Source: Branchipolynoe longqiensis (lineage: Eukaryota > Annelida > Polychaeta > Phyllodocida > Polynoidae). Taken from it: a stretch of 64,000 bases of DNA. Below are positions 1 through 11,383 of the stretch, piece after piece. The translations under genes were made by a program, and so were the position numbers. Where the stretch lies: assembly GCA_030323885.1 (NCBI GenBank), contig CM059194.1, positions 26,632,363-26,696,362 of the forward strand. Direction: 5' to 3'. The notes beneath the pieces were generated by a model. It had not been told where the DNA came from and did no database searches. It saw only the letters and a program-made list of their open reading frames with translations. Every line of letters starts with the position of its first letter. Positions within the stretch are counted from its first letter, which is position 1.

Positions 1-305
1 GGCTGTTCTCTTGATTACACAGTACAGGCTGAGTGAGCCGTCTTAGTAGTATAGGGTCCTTGATGGAGGTCATTAGATCTGTGTAGCTAAGATCATCGTT
101 TGATGAATCTGGAGAGATGTTGGGGTTGTCCAACTGGTCTCCTCCAACATAAGTCGTTTAGAGTGCTTCATCATTATAATTATGTATCTGGCAAAGCTTT
201 GTTCAAATGCATCAAATTCAGATGCTTTCTCAGTAAAGTAGGTTCCTTGGGGCATGTTCTTTGTTTGAGCTGCCTTATATGATAAGCATTAAACTGTGCT
301 TTTTA
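1..305. other. No recognisable feature
   Basis: Only short open frames without familiar domains are present. I see no repeat shared with the rest of the window. Confidence 0.4.
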
Positions 306-318
306 TTTTAATCCCAGG

Positions 319-660
319 GAGCGTGACGTAGCTTACGCGGTAGAGTGTCCACCTGGGAAGGTGTGGTCATCTAATCGATCTTGCTCAGTGGACCACTTAG
401 CAGTGTTGGCTATTTTCTGTCCCAACCAGTTGTCCACAACCAGTTCATCAAAGGCTGTGTGGTATGTGCTATCCTGTCTTTGGGAAAGTGCATATAAAAG
501 ACCCCTGGCTGCTTTTCGGAAAGAATAGCCTATGTGGTGGCAGAAGGTTTCCTCCAAAGAAATATGCCAGAATGACCAAGTGTTTGATGTCCAATAGCCG
601 ATGATAAAAATCAATGTCCTCTAGAGGCGCCGTTAAATAAAACTACCTTTCCTTTTTCTG
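319..660 (+). mobile_element. tRNA-derived SINE (MetaSINE-like), with target duplication
   Basis: The head around 325-385 has a degenerate tRNA-like A box (tagcttacgcggtagagtg). The body carries the phrases 'gtatgtgctatcctgtct' and 'gtgcatataaaaga', which I recognise from a SINE widespread in molluscs. The 13-bp sequence ttttaatcccagg occurs at 306-318 and again at 661-673, so it is the target-site duplication. A second copy on the other strand is at 42293-42540. Confidence 0.75.
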
Positions 661-673
661 TTTTAATCCCAGG

Positions 674-1028
674 AGATGCTGCCCTCTCGGTGACCATCAG
701 ACTTTCAGACACAGCTAAGGATGAACGGCAAAGGAACCAACACGAGGCCCCCAACCTGACCTATATTCAACAAGTAGCCTGACAGAACTGGAAGTGAGAA
801 GTGTCGCACAACCAACAATGAGGAGTAGCCTCATAACACCTGGAGTGATGCTGGGCTGAAAGGTCGGCTAGGCTGGTTGGCTTTATCCTTCCAAAGACCC
901 AGTATAGAGTCAGTGTGTGAAGCATGTCACTTGTCAGCGTCTGACCGATTAAGAATGCAGCACTCTGGTCAGTTGAAGAAATCATAATCTGGCATATTGC
1001 CGCTATCCACGCACTGGCAGTGGACCTA
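674..1028. other. No recognisable feature
   Basis: Unique-looking sequence between the SINE and the next MITE, with no convincing coding frame. Confidence 0.4.
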
Positions 1029-1030
1029 AC

Positions 1031-2000
1031 GGCCCTGTCACATTACATCACATCTCGCAAGCATGCCGCCAACGCGTAAAATCACTTTTTTAAGTCAAGA
1101 TATGTCAAACTTTTCGCATGGGGAGGAAAAGTTGGATGTTAGCGCAATGTAGTGGACCGAAGTGTAGCGTCGGTCCGATGTAGTGGTAACGTATGTCGAT
1201 GCATGAGAAAAAAAGAAAAAAAGTTTCGAACACCGTGTGGCTACTGTGCCTCTTGTGCATGCGGCATTTACCTAGTGTTGGCATAACGCGGTCCCAACAT
1301 TCCGCTAGCGACCATTAAACATGTTGCACAACGTATGAGAGTATAGTGCCAGCGAATGACCGATGCATGTCCAACGACAGTCCAGCGCATTTCGGCATTG
1401 CGCTAGCATGCACCCAGCAACCCACAACGCTGGTGTAACGCATGTGTAGCGCATGCCAAAGTGCGGGGGCCACCCGACCCACCTGCAAAACGCTCATGGC
1501 ATGTTCGCAGAATGCCAGCGAACGTTATATACGTTAAGCGAGCACCAGGCGCGCGCCCCATATGTCAAATACGTCGATGCACGGTGGACAAACACCAACC
1601 GCGCATCAGCCATATGTTAGAACAACATCGTCATACTTTGGCGTTACATTGCCAATGCGCAGACTGAACGCTCTCCGTCAGAGGAACGAAAGTCAATGTA
1701 GGACAATGTAAGAACAACGTTCCTCCAACGCACGTCTAATGTATCTCGATGTACGCCTAACGTAGGCGTAATGTAAGCACCCATGCATTGTTATACATCG
1801 AAAGTTTTGTGCATGCACAAAACTTTGCCGACCCCCTCACGTGCACCGCCGTATGTCAACAAATGTTGACGTACATTGACGTATACTAATGCGTGCCTAA
1901 CGCACGCCTAACGCATAATGACGTATCCCGACGTAGCGTAAAAAAAAAATCACATACGTCACCATACGTTTGCGCGGTGCGTCGTAATGTGACAGCCCCA
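1031..2000. mobile_element. MITE rich in ACGT/CGTA motifs, TA target
   Basis: The ends are inverted: ggccctgtcacattac on the left and gtaatgtgacagcccc on the right. TA flanks both ends. The interior is saturated with short forms of acgta, acgtcg and gcatac and has no coding frame. The same end sequence bounds copies at 23382-24028 and 32606-33212, and starts a partial copy at 32048. A TA duplication fits a Tc1/mariner-type mobiliser, but no transposase is present. Confidence 0.7.
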
Positions 2001-2060
2001 TAAGAAAAGTAACCTGGTCTCATCCAACCCTTAACCTGCCATTGTAAGAAATGTGCTAGC

Positions 2061-2064
<4 letters not shown>

Positions 2065-2129
<65 letters not shown>
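2065..2129. repeat. (TA)n microsatellite
   Basis: About 65 bases of uninterrupted alternating AT. Confidence 0.95.
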
Positions 2130-2132
<3 letters not shown>

Positions 2133-2339
2133 ACTGTATATACTCATATATGCCGGTGTAGGCGCCCACAGGCTTTCCCCTCTCGGGTTAATTAAAATTG
2201 GCCATGTATTTCTGCGAACACACTTTTGGTTCGCCTGAAGGGTTTCATTATATATGTGCTAGTCGGCGCCACCCATGCCTGGCCCGACCTAATTCAGCAT
2301 TGGTTCACCTATTACTCACCAGCCCGCGCCAGTGTCGCC

Positions 2340-2347
2340 TATATAAG
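2340..2347 (+). promoter_or_regulatory. Candidate TATA box
   Basis: TATATAAG lies in a GC-richer block (2150-2460), followed by pyrimidine-rich sequence and short open frames. Such a promoter can belong to an LTR or to a gene. No matching second LTR and no recognisable protein follow, so this is weak. Confidence 0.25.
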
Positions 2348-2349
2348 AC

Positions 2350-3050
2350 CAGGCGCTCGCCTGACCGGACACACTTGCTATCCGGACCGCACTTCGTCCA
2401 CACCTCTCTCTATCTCCTCTCCGCTGGCCATGTTCCTCCTTGATATTGTCTGAAAAGAGTTCCAGGAGGGGGAGCCTTCCAGCATTTCACTTTCTATTCT
2501 TACTCTGTCCGTGTCTTTTGCTCATTGGCTGGTCACCATACAGCAATTAGACACGGTCCTTTGACTCAACTCTTCTCATTTCTCTTTCCTATACTCTACC
2601 CTTTTTTTTTTCTCCCAGGCTTACTTCTCCCCCTGATCAAGGGAGTTGTTTGCTTGGGTGGGGCCCTTTACCTTATCGTTTCTCTCGCTTTGCTCTTGTT
2701 GCTGGAACCGCTGGACCCACCTTTACCGTCCCTTCCTCGTAAATCCTTACTGCTGTCTGCTGGATATGAGTGCTTTGCTACCGCCGGACTGGAGAGATTC
2801 GGGGCCTCCCCAATGCTTCGCCATTTTGAATGTTGTAAAGACATCCCCAGCTTCTACAACCATCGCTACTGAAGATTATTCTTCAACCAAAGATTGGACC
2901 GATGTATTGGAGCCTTTCTATATTGCTGCAGTTCTGCAGCCTGTAACCGTCATGAGGTTATGAACAACCCCAAAAGCAAGCTGACCAGATGCTTTCTCGA
3001 TACGCCTGCCGGCCTGTGCGCTGAATTGACTTGTTTTCCACTTGGGAACA
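2350..3050 (+). other. Unassigned coding-like stretch
   Basis: Two overlapping plus frames are open here: 2525-2872, hydrophobic and leucine-rich, and 2646-2963, containing MSALLPPDWRDSGPP. Neither resembles a known domain. It could be the leader of an LTR element whose body is lost, or chance. Confidence 0.2.
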
Positions 3051-3059
3051 ATTTGTATA

Positions 3060-3640
3060 TGTATACATTTATACATTAGCAGTTGAAAGAAATATGCTAG
3101 CATTCAAATATATAAAATATGCATATATATGTGTATATATATTATACATGAGTGTTTATAGTAAAGCATTCAAATATATATGTAGATATATATATATACT
3201 ATGCATGAGTGCTTGTAACTATGTAGGAAATATCCTAGCATTCATATATATATATATATGAATGCTAGCATATATATTATGCATGAGTGTTTGTACGAAT
3301 GTACAAGCATTCATATATATATATAATATATATACATATATATTATATATTAGTGCTTGGAACAAATGTGCCAGCGCTAACAAAAATATATTTAAATATT
3401 ACACATGAGTGCTTGTATATATTACACACGAGTGCTGATATGTTGCTAGGACATAAAACCCCATCGAACCCACTAGAAAAGTGTTAGCATTCATATATAT
3501 ACATATATAATTAATATATCAGTGCTTTTAAGAAATGGGTTACTACTTGTACAGAAGACATGTGTCAGCATTTATATATATAAATATATATAATATGTAT
3601 ATATTATATATATACAATGAAATGCTAGCACAGTTCATAC
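3060..3640. repeat. AT-rich tandem array with GCTAGC palindromes
   Basis: Units of about 65-75 bp alternate (TA)n tracts with 'gctagcattcatatat' and 'catgagtgctt' pieces. Positions 3235-3268 form a perfect 34-bp palindrome centred on alternating AT. Open frames read through here are artefacts of the repeat. Confidence 0.8.
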
Positions 3641-4440
3641 AATGACACCAGAACAAAATATAAATATACATCCACATATCCAAGAGTGGATCTGAAACGT
3701 GGGGCTCATTTCCATACCAGTCACAAAGCCATGGTCCCCCATTGTATTTGATTTTAAGAAAATGAGTTAAGGAGCATTGCGCATCTTGCGGCTTGTGCCC
3801 GGAGATGACACAACAAGATGCATGTATGAGACCAGGTTGCACTTATTGCTTCTAACAACTTTGTGAAGGCACGACAATTAGGATCACATATAACCATGAG
3901 AATACTGGAGGCATAAAACTTCCAAGTCACTCACTCAATCTCAAATCACATTTTCCTAAATTACTTTTCTCCCAACTTGGAGACACGTAAATCATGTAAT
4001 ATTTGTGTTTGATTAATTTAACCTTTACACAGTAGTTATGAGATAGTGTTGTATAATTTTCTGAGATAATTACCTAGATACTAATGCATATCAGTGATTT
4101 CAGCGGAACAAAGTCAGTTATATAAGTAATTTGATAACATTAAAATTCATATATAGCCCTGTTTAGAGCTTTGTACTAATACCAATTATACTTGATCTAA
4201 TAAACTTGAACTAATAAGATATAGTTAAAGGATATGGAAATATGTACTTAGTAAATAAACAAATCTAAAACCTATTCCTATGTCCTGTTATTTCAATGCT
4301 ATTGCCGCCTATCCTGATAATTATGCAAAATAGAATGGTAGGAAGACTCCTCAACAGACATTCTTTGTCAATTTCTTTTGAAGATAATTGATTTACCCTA
4401 TCTGAACAGAATGAATAACATCAGAATTATATATATGTAT
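3641..4440. other. AT-rich spacer, nothing recognised
   Basis: No coding frame of note and no repeat recognised from elsewhere in the window. It ends in a short TA-rich tract next to the solo LTR. Confidence 0.4.
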
Positions 4441-4451
4441 ATACATATGTT

Positions 4452-5623
4452 TAACCGTTCTGCTTTTTGCATTCTCCGCCTAAGGCGAGCCTAATGTGTT
4501 ATTTCCTATAATGATTTCCGGGTGAATTTCCTGGGCCTGCCGCGGGGCACCGCCGCGCATCCCGCCGCCGGTTGACCGCCTCTGTCGGTGTGATCCCCAG
4601 GCTAAGGGCGGACAGCCAGAGTGTCACAAAGCTACGGATCGACCCCTCTCCCCACATTTTATGGATTTGTTTAAATTACTCCCTTAATCCTCTGGCTGGT
4701 GGTGTGTTATGTGTGTGTTACTTGCAATAGCTTAAATCCAGAACCGACACCTGATATTTAGTGTCACCACTGCCCCTGGTAAGGGACAGACTAGATAGTA
4801 ATTTAGTTATTATTGCAACTTGTATCTCTATTCAGAAGGTGGTTATGGTATTGGTTTGATCGGCTGCTTAAGGCCTGCCAGGCAGAAGGCCCTTAATTGC
4901 ATATAGAATAATCGAATATCAATATGAAGTTGACCATAGCGGTTAATATACTTAAGGACTGGAGGATAGTAAAAGACGCAAGGAACGTTGCAATCACTTT
5001 TACGAGCTCACGACTTTAATCATGTTCCTCCTGGTACAATATCAGTGCTTTCATGTAGTTCAATAGCAATAACGATGAATAAGTACAACCAATACAACAA
5101 ATACAATCTTTAGTTAAATAAGTTTAGAATTTCAACAATTATGACCTAAATCTCGTCTAAAACATCAGAGCGTGCAAAAGTATGTCCGATGGGTCTGGGC
5201 CCGAACGCCCAACCTTCCACCGTTGCTAGGAAAGTCACAACCTGCGTATTCTAGCAACGAGTTACTGCAGTGAACCCTGCTCTACATTTGGTGGCCAATG
5301 TGGGCTTGTCTTGGCGATCAGCCCGCATTCCAAAATGCGGGTTGCTCGACCCAAGCTCACAAATATTTTTTTCTTGAAGATTTATACTGCCTATCATGGA
5401 TAAGTCTGAATAGACTTGTTTTCACCATTAGACAGTTTGTCGATAGAAAGCCATAGCCTACACTTTTACCGACCCAAGGGATTTTTAACCTCCCACACCA
5501 CATAGACATGGTATGAGAGCAAGCAGCCTTTGATGACGCTGTAAGTTATACACAGCAGTGGAAATCCAAATTGGCAGAGGTGGGGGCATGGTCACAGCTC
5601 GGGCATAGTCTCGCCCACTTCAT
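4452..5623 (-). mobile_element. Old solo LTR related to the 44-54 kb element
   Basis: Read on the minus strand, this starts gaagtgggcgagact (near 5623), passes a diverged form of the cccgcattttgg segment, the 'cctagcaacg' and 'cagacccatcggac' blocks and the 'ttaaccgctatgg' block, and ends near 4452 with the counterpart of the gacggttaaac LTR end. The order matches the two LTRs at 44081-44792 and 52933-53627, but the copy is clearly more diverged. It carries extra sequence, including a repeat at 5372-5568. Both ends abut TA-rich DNA, as with the younger element. Confidence 0.6.
5372..5568 (+). repeat. ~195-bp dispersed repeat, copy 1
   Basis: Nearly the same sequence occurs at 63118-63312, from 'cttgaagatttatactgcc' to 'gttatacacagc(a/g)gtggaa'. 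Here it interrupts the old LTR; at the other site it interrupts a different MITE. Two unrelated host sequences argue that it is a mobile unit. I see no clear terminal inverted repeats. Confidence 0.65.
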
Positions 5624-5655
5624 ATATATATATATATACATATATAATATGTATA

Positions 5656-5831
5656 CAGTAAGACCTCTCTTTCCGACCCCTCCACAGATCGACCACTCCC
5701 CTATATCGATCGCTTTATTTGGGTCCAATAATACCATTGTAAGGATATTCTACCTCTCTAAACCGACCACCTCCCTAAATGGACCACTTAAAGTCGGTCC
5801 CATGGTCGATCAATTTGTACAGGTTTTACTG
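5656..5831. mobile_element. Pogo/Tigger-like MITE
   Basis: It starts CAGTAAGACCTCTCT and ends GGTTTTACTG, with TA on both sides. This is the classic end sequence of pogo-type Tc1/mariner elements. The interior repeats 'ccgacca' phrases and has no transposase. Confidence 0.75.
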
Positions 5832-5833
5832 TA

Positions 5834-6214
5834 TATCCATCCTAGTGTAAAGTCGACGGCCGGCAGCTGTGGTTGTGTAGGTAGGCTAAATAGGAAATCA
5901 CTACAGGCAAGTTGAAGAAAGGCAGAGTATAGAGTGTGCAGAAGGAACCAGAAGGAGCTTGCTTGTTTTATTATATAGTCTCATGAATCCAAGGTGAATG
6001 TCACACCTGATCAGCTCCTCCAGTCAGCTCCTCCAGTCAGCAATTAACCAATGAACATGTACCCTGCTTGTATCCAGGCCTTGGTTTGTTTATGGCTACA
6101 GTGCCCTGTTGTGTCTGGGTGTGCAGTGATCCGTAAATAATCCTCAGTCCCCACAACGAGCTGTTCTGCCGAGTCGTCTGGAGAACAAAGGATAAATGAT
6201 ATTTTATGTTGTGC
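5834..6214. other. No gene; short direct repeat
   Basis: Only the duplicated phrase 'cagctcctccagt' near 6010-6040 stands out. Confidence 0.35.
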
Positions 6215-6995
6215 TGACACCATCCATAACAGATGTTTGGAAGTTACCCGTAAACCAACGCGATTAGTTCGGTTAATGTACAACGATTCATGAGCTACAT
6301 GAGGTAACCTTTAACATGTGATGTTGTTTCAAGTATTGATGTCCCACAAGTTGCTAGTAAGGCACCGATAAGTCGACTCAACTAGTTAGTTTCATGTACA
6401 CCGCTTCATGACATTAGACGGTAATGTGTATAATATAGAATTTTATAGTATGTTGTTCTTATCACACACTCATAACAGTTGGTTGTAAGTTTCCCGTAAA
6501 CCGACTCAACTAGTTCGCTTCATGTACAACGATTCATGAGGTCCATTATGTAATCGGTAACGTTTCAATTTATGTGGGAACTATGGATGTGACACAAGTT
6601 GCCTGTGAGGTATGTCTAAGTGGACTCAACTAGTTCGTTTCGAGTACAACGGTTCATGAGAGTAGACGGTAACGTGTAAAACATTACCTTATATTGTATG
6701 TTGTTCTCACGCGATCCATTACAGTTGGTTGTAAGATAGCCGTAAACCTACTCACCTAGTTAGGTTTTTGTTGAACGATTCAAGAGGGACAGTAGGTAAT
6801 CGGTAAAGTTGAATATATTTGCCGACTATGCATGTCCCACAAGTTGGGTGTAAGGTACCGCCAAGTCGGGTCAACTAGTTCGTTTCGTGTAGAACGATCC
6901 TTGACATTAGCATGCAAGGTGTAAAATATGAAATTCTGTTTACATTTCCGTCTCATCAGTAAAGCGACGCAACTGGTTCGCTTCATGTAAAACGC
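6215..6995. repeat. Dimeric tandem satellite (~122-bp half unit)
   Basis: The phrase aactagttcgtttcatgtacaacgattcatgag or a close variant recurs roughly every 122 bases. Alternate copies share further sequence ('gtcccacaagttg' or 'cagttggttgtaag'), giving a ~245-bp two-part unit. About six half units are visible, each diverged. No gene is present. Confidence 0.75.
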
Positions 6996-7126
6996 ATCTA
7001 TTCTTTTCTTTTGTCATCTGTGTTGTGTCAAAATAATGTGTGCGTCTACATGTTTATATGAAAGTGGTTGGTAGGATTCTGTGTATGAAACACACACACA
7101 ACATGGTAAACGACGCTTGCCCTTAC

Positions 7127-8340
7127 CTGCTTGCAGCGCGAGGGAGTAGGTGTCCACATAGTTGAGGGGAGCTGCTGTGGGTCGCGTCCCCAGGATCGCA
7201 TCCATCTCGCTGTAGTAGCGGAAACTCTGCCGATCCCTGCCACTGCGACTGGAAACACATGTGACAGTAATACATTAGTTCAACTGGATAAGGGTAGGCA
7301 ACATCATGGCAATTTTGTTATTCCTAATTGCTTAAACTATTACCAACAATCATGTTCACATATGTTGTGCTGCTGCAAGACGATGGTCACATTAATAAAG
7401 AGACCGGACGGGATGGCCGAATGAGTTAGAGCGTCCGTCTCCCGTGCTGGTAGATCGTGGGGTCGTGGGTTCGAGTCCCGGTCGAGTCAAACCAATGACT
7501 TTAAAATTGATACGTGTTGCTTCCTAGCCAGGTGCTCGGCATTATTAGGATAGGGCAAGGACTGGTGTGCTCAGTGTCAGGATAATGTGACTGAGTGGGA
7601 TACCAGGTCATGGTGCCGGCGGCCTTGTTTCCCAGTGGGACAGCACTATAAAGTCGCCATGAGTGCGCACTGTCACAAGTCGGTACCTGTCCTGATATGA
7701 CCTTAGATGTTGCTAGGACGTAAAACAACAAACACACAAACATTAATAAAGACGATCACATGGAAATGGGTTGCTTAACACATCCGACTTTTGTTTTTCA
7801 TGTTTAATTGGCCCCGCCCCCCTATCAATAATCACTACATACGTTGTGTAATCAGGGCCATATGAGATTGGCTAGTGAATTCAATGGCTGCCGTCAGGTG
7901 TATTAAGCCCAAATACACCCACTCTCACCCTATACAAGTATCCCTGGCAGCATTTAGGAAAGCAGTGTACTTTTGTCGCCGGTGCTTACACAGGTTTTTT
8001 CCCAGTCAAAAGAATGGCCGGCACAATCGGTTTTGGACGATCGCGCCCTCAAAATGTATTTAGCGAACCACAATGACAGTATAGACACGGGAAATAGTTT
8101 TTTTAACACAGCAAACGTACATACTTGTTGTTGTCCTTCACCTTGCATCTCTCTCACCGCGTCCTTCCCCACACAGGCGGCTGAGTCAGGTGGCCAGACA
8201 CCGGTAGAAATTTATATTCCTCCCGGAACTCTCCAGCTCCCTTTGGAGATTATCATCGGACCACAAGGTGATCAGCACACGCACCTCCCGGTCGACCCAA
8301 TTGTCCCTCCGGCTATTTGGGTCGTGAGCGGCGGTGGAGC
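7127..8340 (-). pseudogene. Decayed Myb/SANT-like (trihelix) DNA-binding domain, two exons
   Basis: Exon 1 (about 8340-8125) reads NWVDREVRVLITLWSDDN, the tryptophan-rich first helix of Myb/SANT-like domains. It ends in the spaced form KDNN at a GTATGT donor (8124). Exon 2 (7248-7127), between a TTTCCAG acceptor and a GTAAGG donor, reads SGRDRQSFRYYSEMDAILG followed by TRP, the usual end of this domain. The phase-2 junction makes one codon from AA and T, so the exons fit exactly. Exon 1 has a TGA after 'FYRCLAT', another downstream, and appears to have lost a frame and part of the central helix, so this copy is probably dead. Such domains occur in host regulators and in the second gene of PIF/Harbinger transposons. 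No transposase is seen, so the origin is open. The intron (8124-7249) contains a SINE on the other strand. Confidence 0.6.
7404..7741 (+). mobile_element. Core SINE copy 1 (full length, TSD)
   Basis: The head gacgggatggccgaatgag with a downstream gggttcgagtccc supplies tRNA-like A and B boxes (Leu/Ser-like). The body runs through 'caggataatgtgactgag' and 'gcgcactgtcacaagtcgg' to a tail of gctaggacgtaaaacaacaa. The flanks share attaataaaga, the likely target duplication. Confidence 0.9.
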
Positions 8341-8611
8341 AAGACGACATGGTTTTTTCTTGTTTCGCGTACAGTCAGTTTTGAGGATCCCGAATGAATG
8401 GTAACTTTTGCGCCAGCAACCGGAACAAAACAAAAGAATTGCTCGAGTGTGCATGGGTGTGATGTCCTTAATCCGCCTCAACTAAGTCGCTTGCGTTCAC
8501 ACGAGCGATATAAGTCAATTCATAAAATTCGCTTCACATAAACCACCTACAGAGGTGGTTTATAAATTCCGGCTTATATGATTCGAATCAGCCCTAAACC
8601 GACTCAGAACT
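8341..8611. other. Possible MITE end with GTTTAC-type repeats
   Basis: Positions 8460-8605 contain 'aatccgcctcaac', 'accacctacagaggtggt' and 'cgaatcagccctaaaccgac'. These recur in the MITE at 56293-56868 ('aatccgcctcaag', 'cgaatcagccctaatccg'), so this is a fragment of the same family. Confidence 0.5.
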
Positions 8612-9833
8612 CAGAACCCTAACCATATCAATTCAATATAATCTTTTTGTTAAACATGTTTTCTATGTGTATTCCAATCAGCTTGTTTCTAGCTGGTGTG
8701 GTTTTAGAGATATTTAACTTTTTCTCTCTGAAGATTGCTCACTGCCATTGACAATGCATTGAGTATGCCGGTACCAGCAGTGCAAAATGTCAGTTTTATT
8801 CAAAGTGAATAGAAATCCAGAACCCTAACCATATCAATTTAATATAATATTTTTGGTAAACATGTTTTCTATGTGTATTCCAATCAGTTTGTTTATTGGT
8901 TGTGTGGTTTTAGAGATATTTAACTTTTTCTCTATGAAGATTGCTCACTGCCACACTGATGATACTGCCATGTGCGTTTGTGTACCTGCAAACAGGAATT
9001 AGGTCAAGATGGCCGCCAAACCGTGTTTAGGTGTATTATTTGACGAGTTTATACACGATAACACGGTTTGGCCTTATATGGGCATGTCCTAATTTCGCGA
9101 GAATGAGGCCACTTCCGGATATAGGTAAACAAAGCCTGATAGCCTTGAGTTTGCCGGAACGCACAGTGCAAAACGTCAGTTTTATTCAAAATTAATAGAA
9201 ATCCAGAACCCTAACCGTATCAATTTAATATAATCCTTTTGGTAAACATGTTTTCTATGTGTATTCCAATCAGCTTGTTTCTAGCTGGTGTGGTTTTAGA
9301 GATATTTCACTTTTTCTGTGTGAAGATTGCTCTCGACCATCGGCAATGCATTGAGTTTGCCGTACGCGCAGTGCAAAACGTCAGATTTATTCAAATTTAA
9401 TAGAAATCCAGAACCCTAACCATATCAATTCAATATAATCTTTTTGTTAAACATGTTTTCTATGTGTATTCCAATCAGCTTGTTTCTAGCTGGTGTGGTT
9501 TTAGAGATATTTAACTTTTTCTCTCTGAAGATTGCTCACTGCCATTGACAATGCATTGAGTATGCCGGTACCAGCAGTACAAAATGTCAGTTTTATTCAA
9601 AATGAATAGAAATCCAGAACCCTAACCATATCAATTTAATATAATATTTTTGGTAAACATGTTTTCTATGTGTATTCCAATCAGTTTGTTTCTTGGTTGT
9701 GTGGTTTTAGAGATATTAAACTTTTTCTCTATGAAGATTGCTCACTGCCACACTGATGATACTGCCATGTGCGTTTGTGTACCTGCAAACAGGAATTAGG
9801 TCAAGATGGCCGCCAAACCGTGTTTAGGTGTAT
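8612..9833 (+). repeat. ~205-bp tandem satellite
   Basis: The phrase cagaaccctaacc(a/g)tatcaatt occurs near 8612, 8818, 9204, 9409 and 9613. Spacing is about 205 bp, except one interval enlarged by a ~180-bp piece ('gatgatactgccatgtgcg...') that itself appears twice. The unit matches the core of the CCGG-targeted MITEs at 19986-20483 and 57871-58368. Confidence 0.8.
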
Positions 9834-11300
9834 AGTTCAGACATTATGACATATTTATGAATCATTTGCACAGATTAAATTCTTTGAAGTATATTTGAAA
9901 TTGATCTACATTGATTTCTGTTTAAATCACACAATATCACTACTTACTGAATGGGAAACTAATCCTGCAAGGGTATGCTCGATATGACCCAGTGGTCAGC
10001 CGTTTTTGCTTCTTTCGTCGCTGTGGACCCTTCTCATGGTTGAACTCGTTTCAGCCCGTTTAAACTTGTTTCCGGTACAAAGGCTAGGGGACCAGGTTGG
10101 AAACTGAGTGATAACAGATGAAAACTACAGCAAAGTATTTTCATAAGCATATTCAGCGCTAAACGGAGCGACCCAACTAGCCACGGTGCGACCCAACCAG
10201 CCATGTTTGAACTCGTTTCAGCTCATTTAAACTTGTTTCCGGTACAAAGGCTAGGAGACCAGGTTGGAAACTGAGCGATAATAGCAGAAAACTTCATAAG
10301 CTACTCACAGTATTCGATTTGAAATTCTGATGACTGGGATGGCCCAAATGAGTGCCAGGGGACCAGGCTAGACCTCTGTGAGACAATTATTATTTGACGA
10401 GTTTATTGTTCAGACATTATCACATATTTATGTATCGTTTGCACAGATTAAATTGTTTGAAGTATATTTGAAATTGATCTACATTGATTTCTGTTTAAAT
10501 CACACAATATCACTACTTACTGAATGGGAAACTAATCCTGCAAGGGTATGCTCGATATGACCCAGTGGTCAGCCGTTTTTGCTTCTTTCGTCGCTGTGGA
10601 CCCTTCTCAGTATTTTATGATTGCGCATGTATTTTGTTACTCCACTCGTCGTGTTCGATTTGAAATTCTAGCCACTCGGGTGACGACCGTCATTTCTGCG
10701 GAATAAACTATTAATATTGCATTTGTGCATTGGTCTTTATGACAAATTGTTCTTTATTTCTGTTAATTTTGAATAAAATCTCCGTTTTGCACTATGCGTA
10801 TTAGGAAATTCTTTGGCAGCGGGCATTTGTTTTGATATATTATTAACCAATTGCTGACCCCGAATACCTAGTAGCACGGAGGAACATGTACACTGCGATT
10901 TCCGGCAAGTTCAAACGGGCTGAAACGAGTTCAACCTGGGCTGGTTGGGTCGCACCGTGGCTAGTTGGGTCGCTCCATATAGCGCTGAATATGCTTATGG
11001 CCTCTGCTTGAGCAAATGAATGCCAGGAGACCAGGCTAGACCTCCACAGAGCTAGCAGTGTAGTCAAATATTATTTGACTAGTTTATTTTTCAGACATTA
11101 TCACATATCTTTTGCACAGATTAAATTGTTTGAAGTATATTTGAAATTGATCTACATTGATTTCTGTTTAAATCACACAATATCACTACTTACTGAATGG
11201 GAAACTCATCCTGCAAGGGTATGCTCGATATGACCCAGTCATCAGCCGTTTTTCATCCTTTCGTCGCTGTGGACCCTTCTCCTTGTTTTTGATTTGGTCT
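9834..11300. repeat. Complex repeat block, three direct copies and an inverted piece
   Basis: A ~200-bp sequence beginning 'ttcagacattatgacatat' and ending 'gctgtggacccttctc' occurs at about 9836-10037, 10408-10609 and 11091-11281. Between them, 10155-10240 ('gcgacccaactagccacgg') is repeated in inverted form at 10905-10990. The last copy lies just before the gag start of the old DIRS element, so the block may include that element's terminal repeats, but I cannot match it to the DIRS at 35-40 kb. Confidence 0.6.
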
Positions 11301-11383
11301 TTTGATTGTTACAGGGTTCCGATGGCTACGAAGCGGAGTAAACCTGAAGCTCCCATTGACGGATGATTACGACTCGTCGCCGG

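Noticed and set aside
2525..2872. Hydrophobic 115-codon frame as a membrane protein gene
   Set aside because: No homology recognised, pyrimidine-rich composition explains the hydrophobicity, and no splice or second-exon support.
7404..7480. tRNA-Leu/Ser gene
   Set aside because: The same head occurs in many copies with a common non-tRNA body and tail, so it is a SINE.
7973..8404. 143-codon plus-strand frame
   Set aside because: It overlaps the Myb/SANT exon on the other strand, which has domain and splice evidence; the plus frame resembles nothing.
8612..9833. CRISPR-like array
   Set aside because: Units are ~205 bp tandem satellite without short repeat/spacer alternation, in an animal genome.
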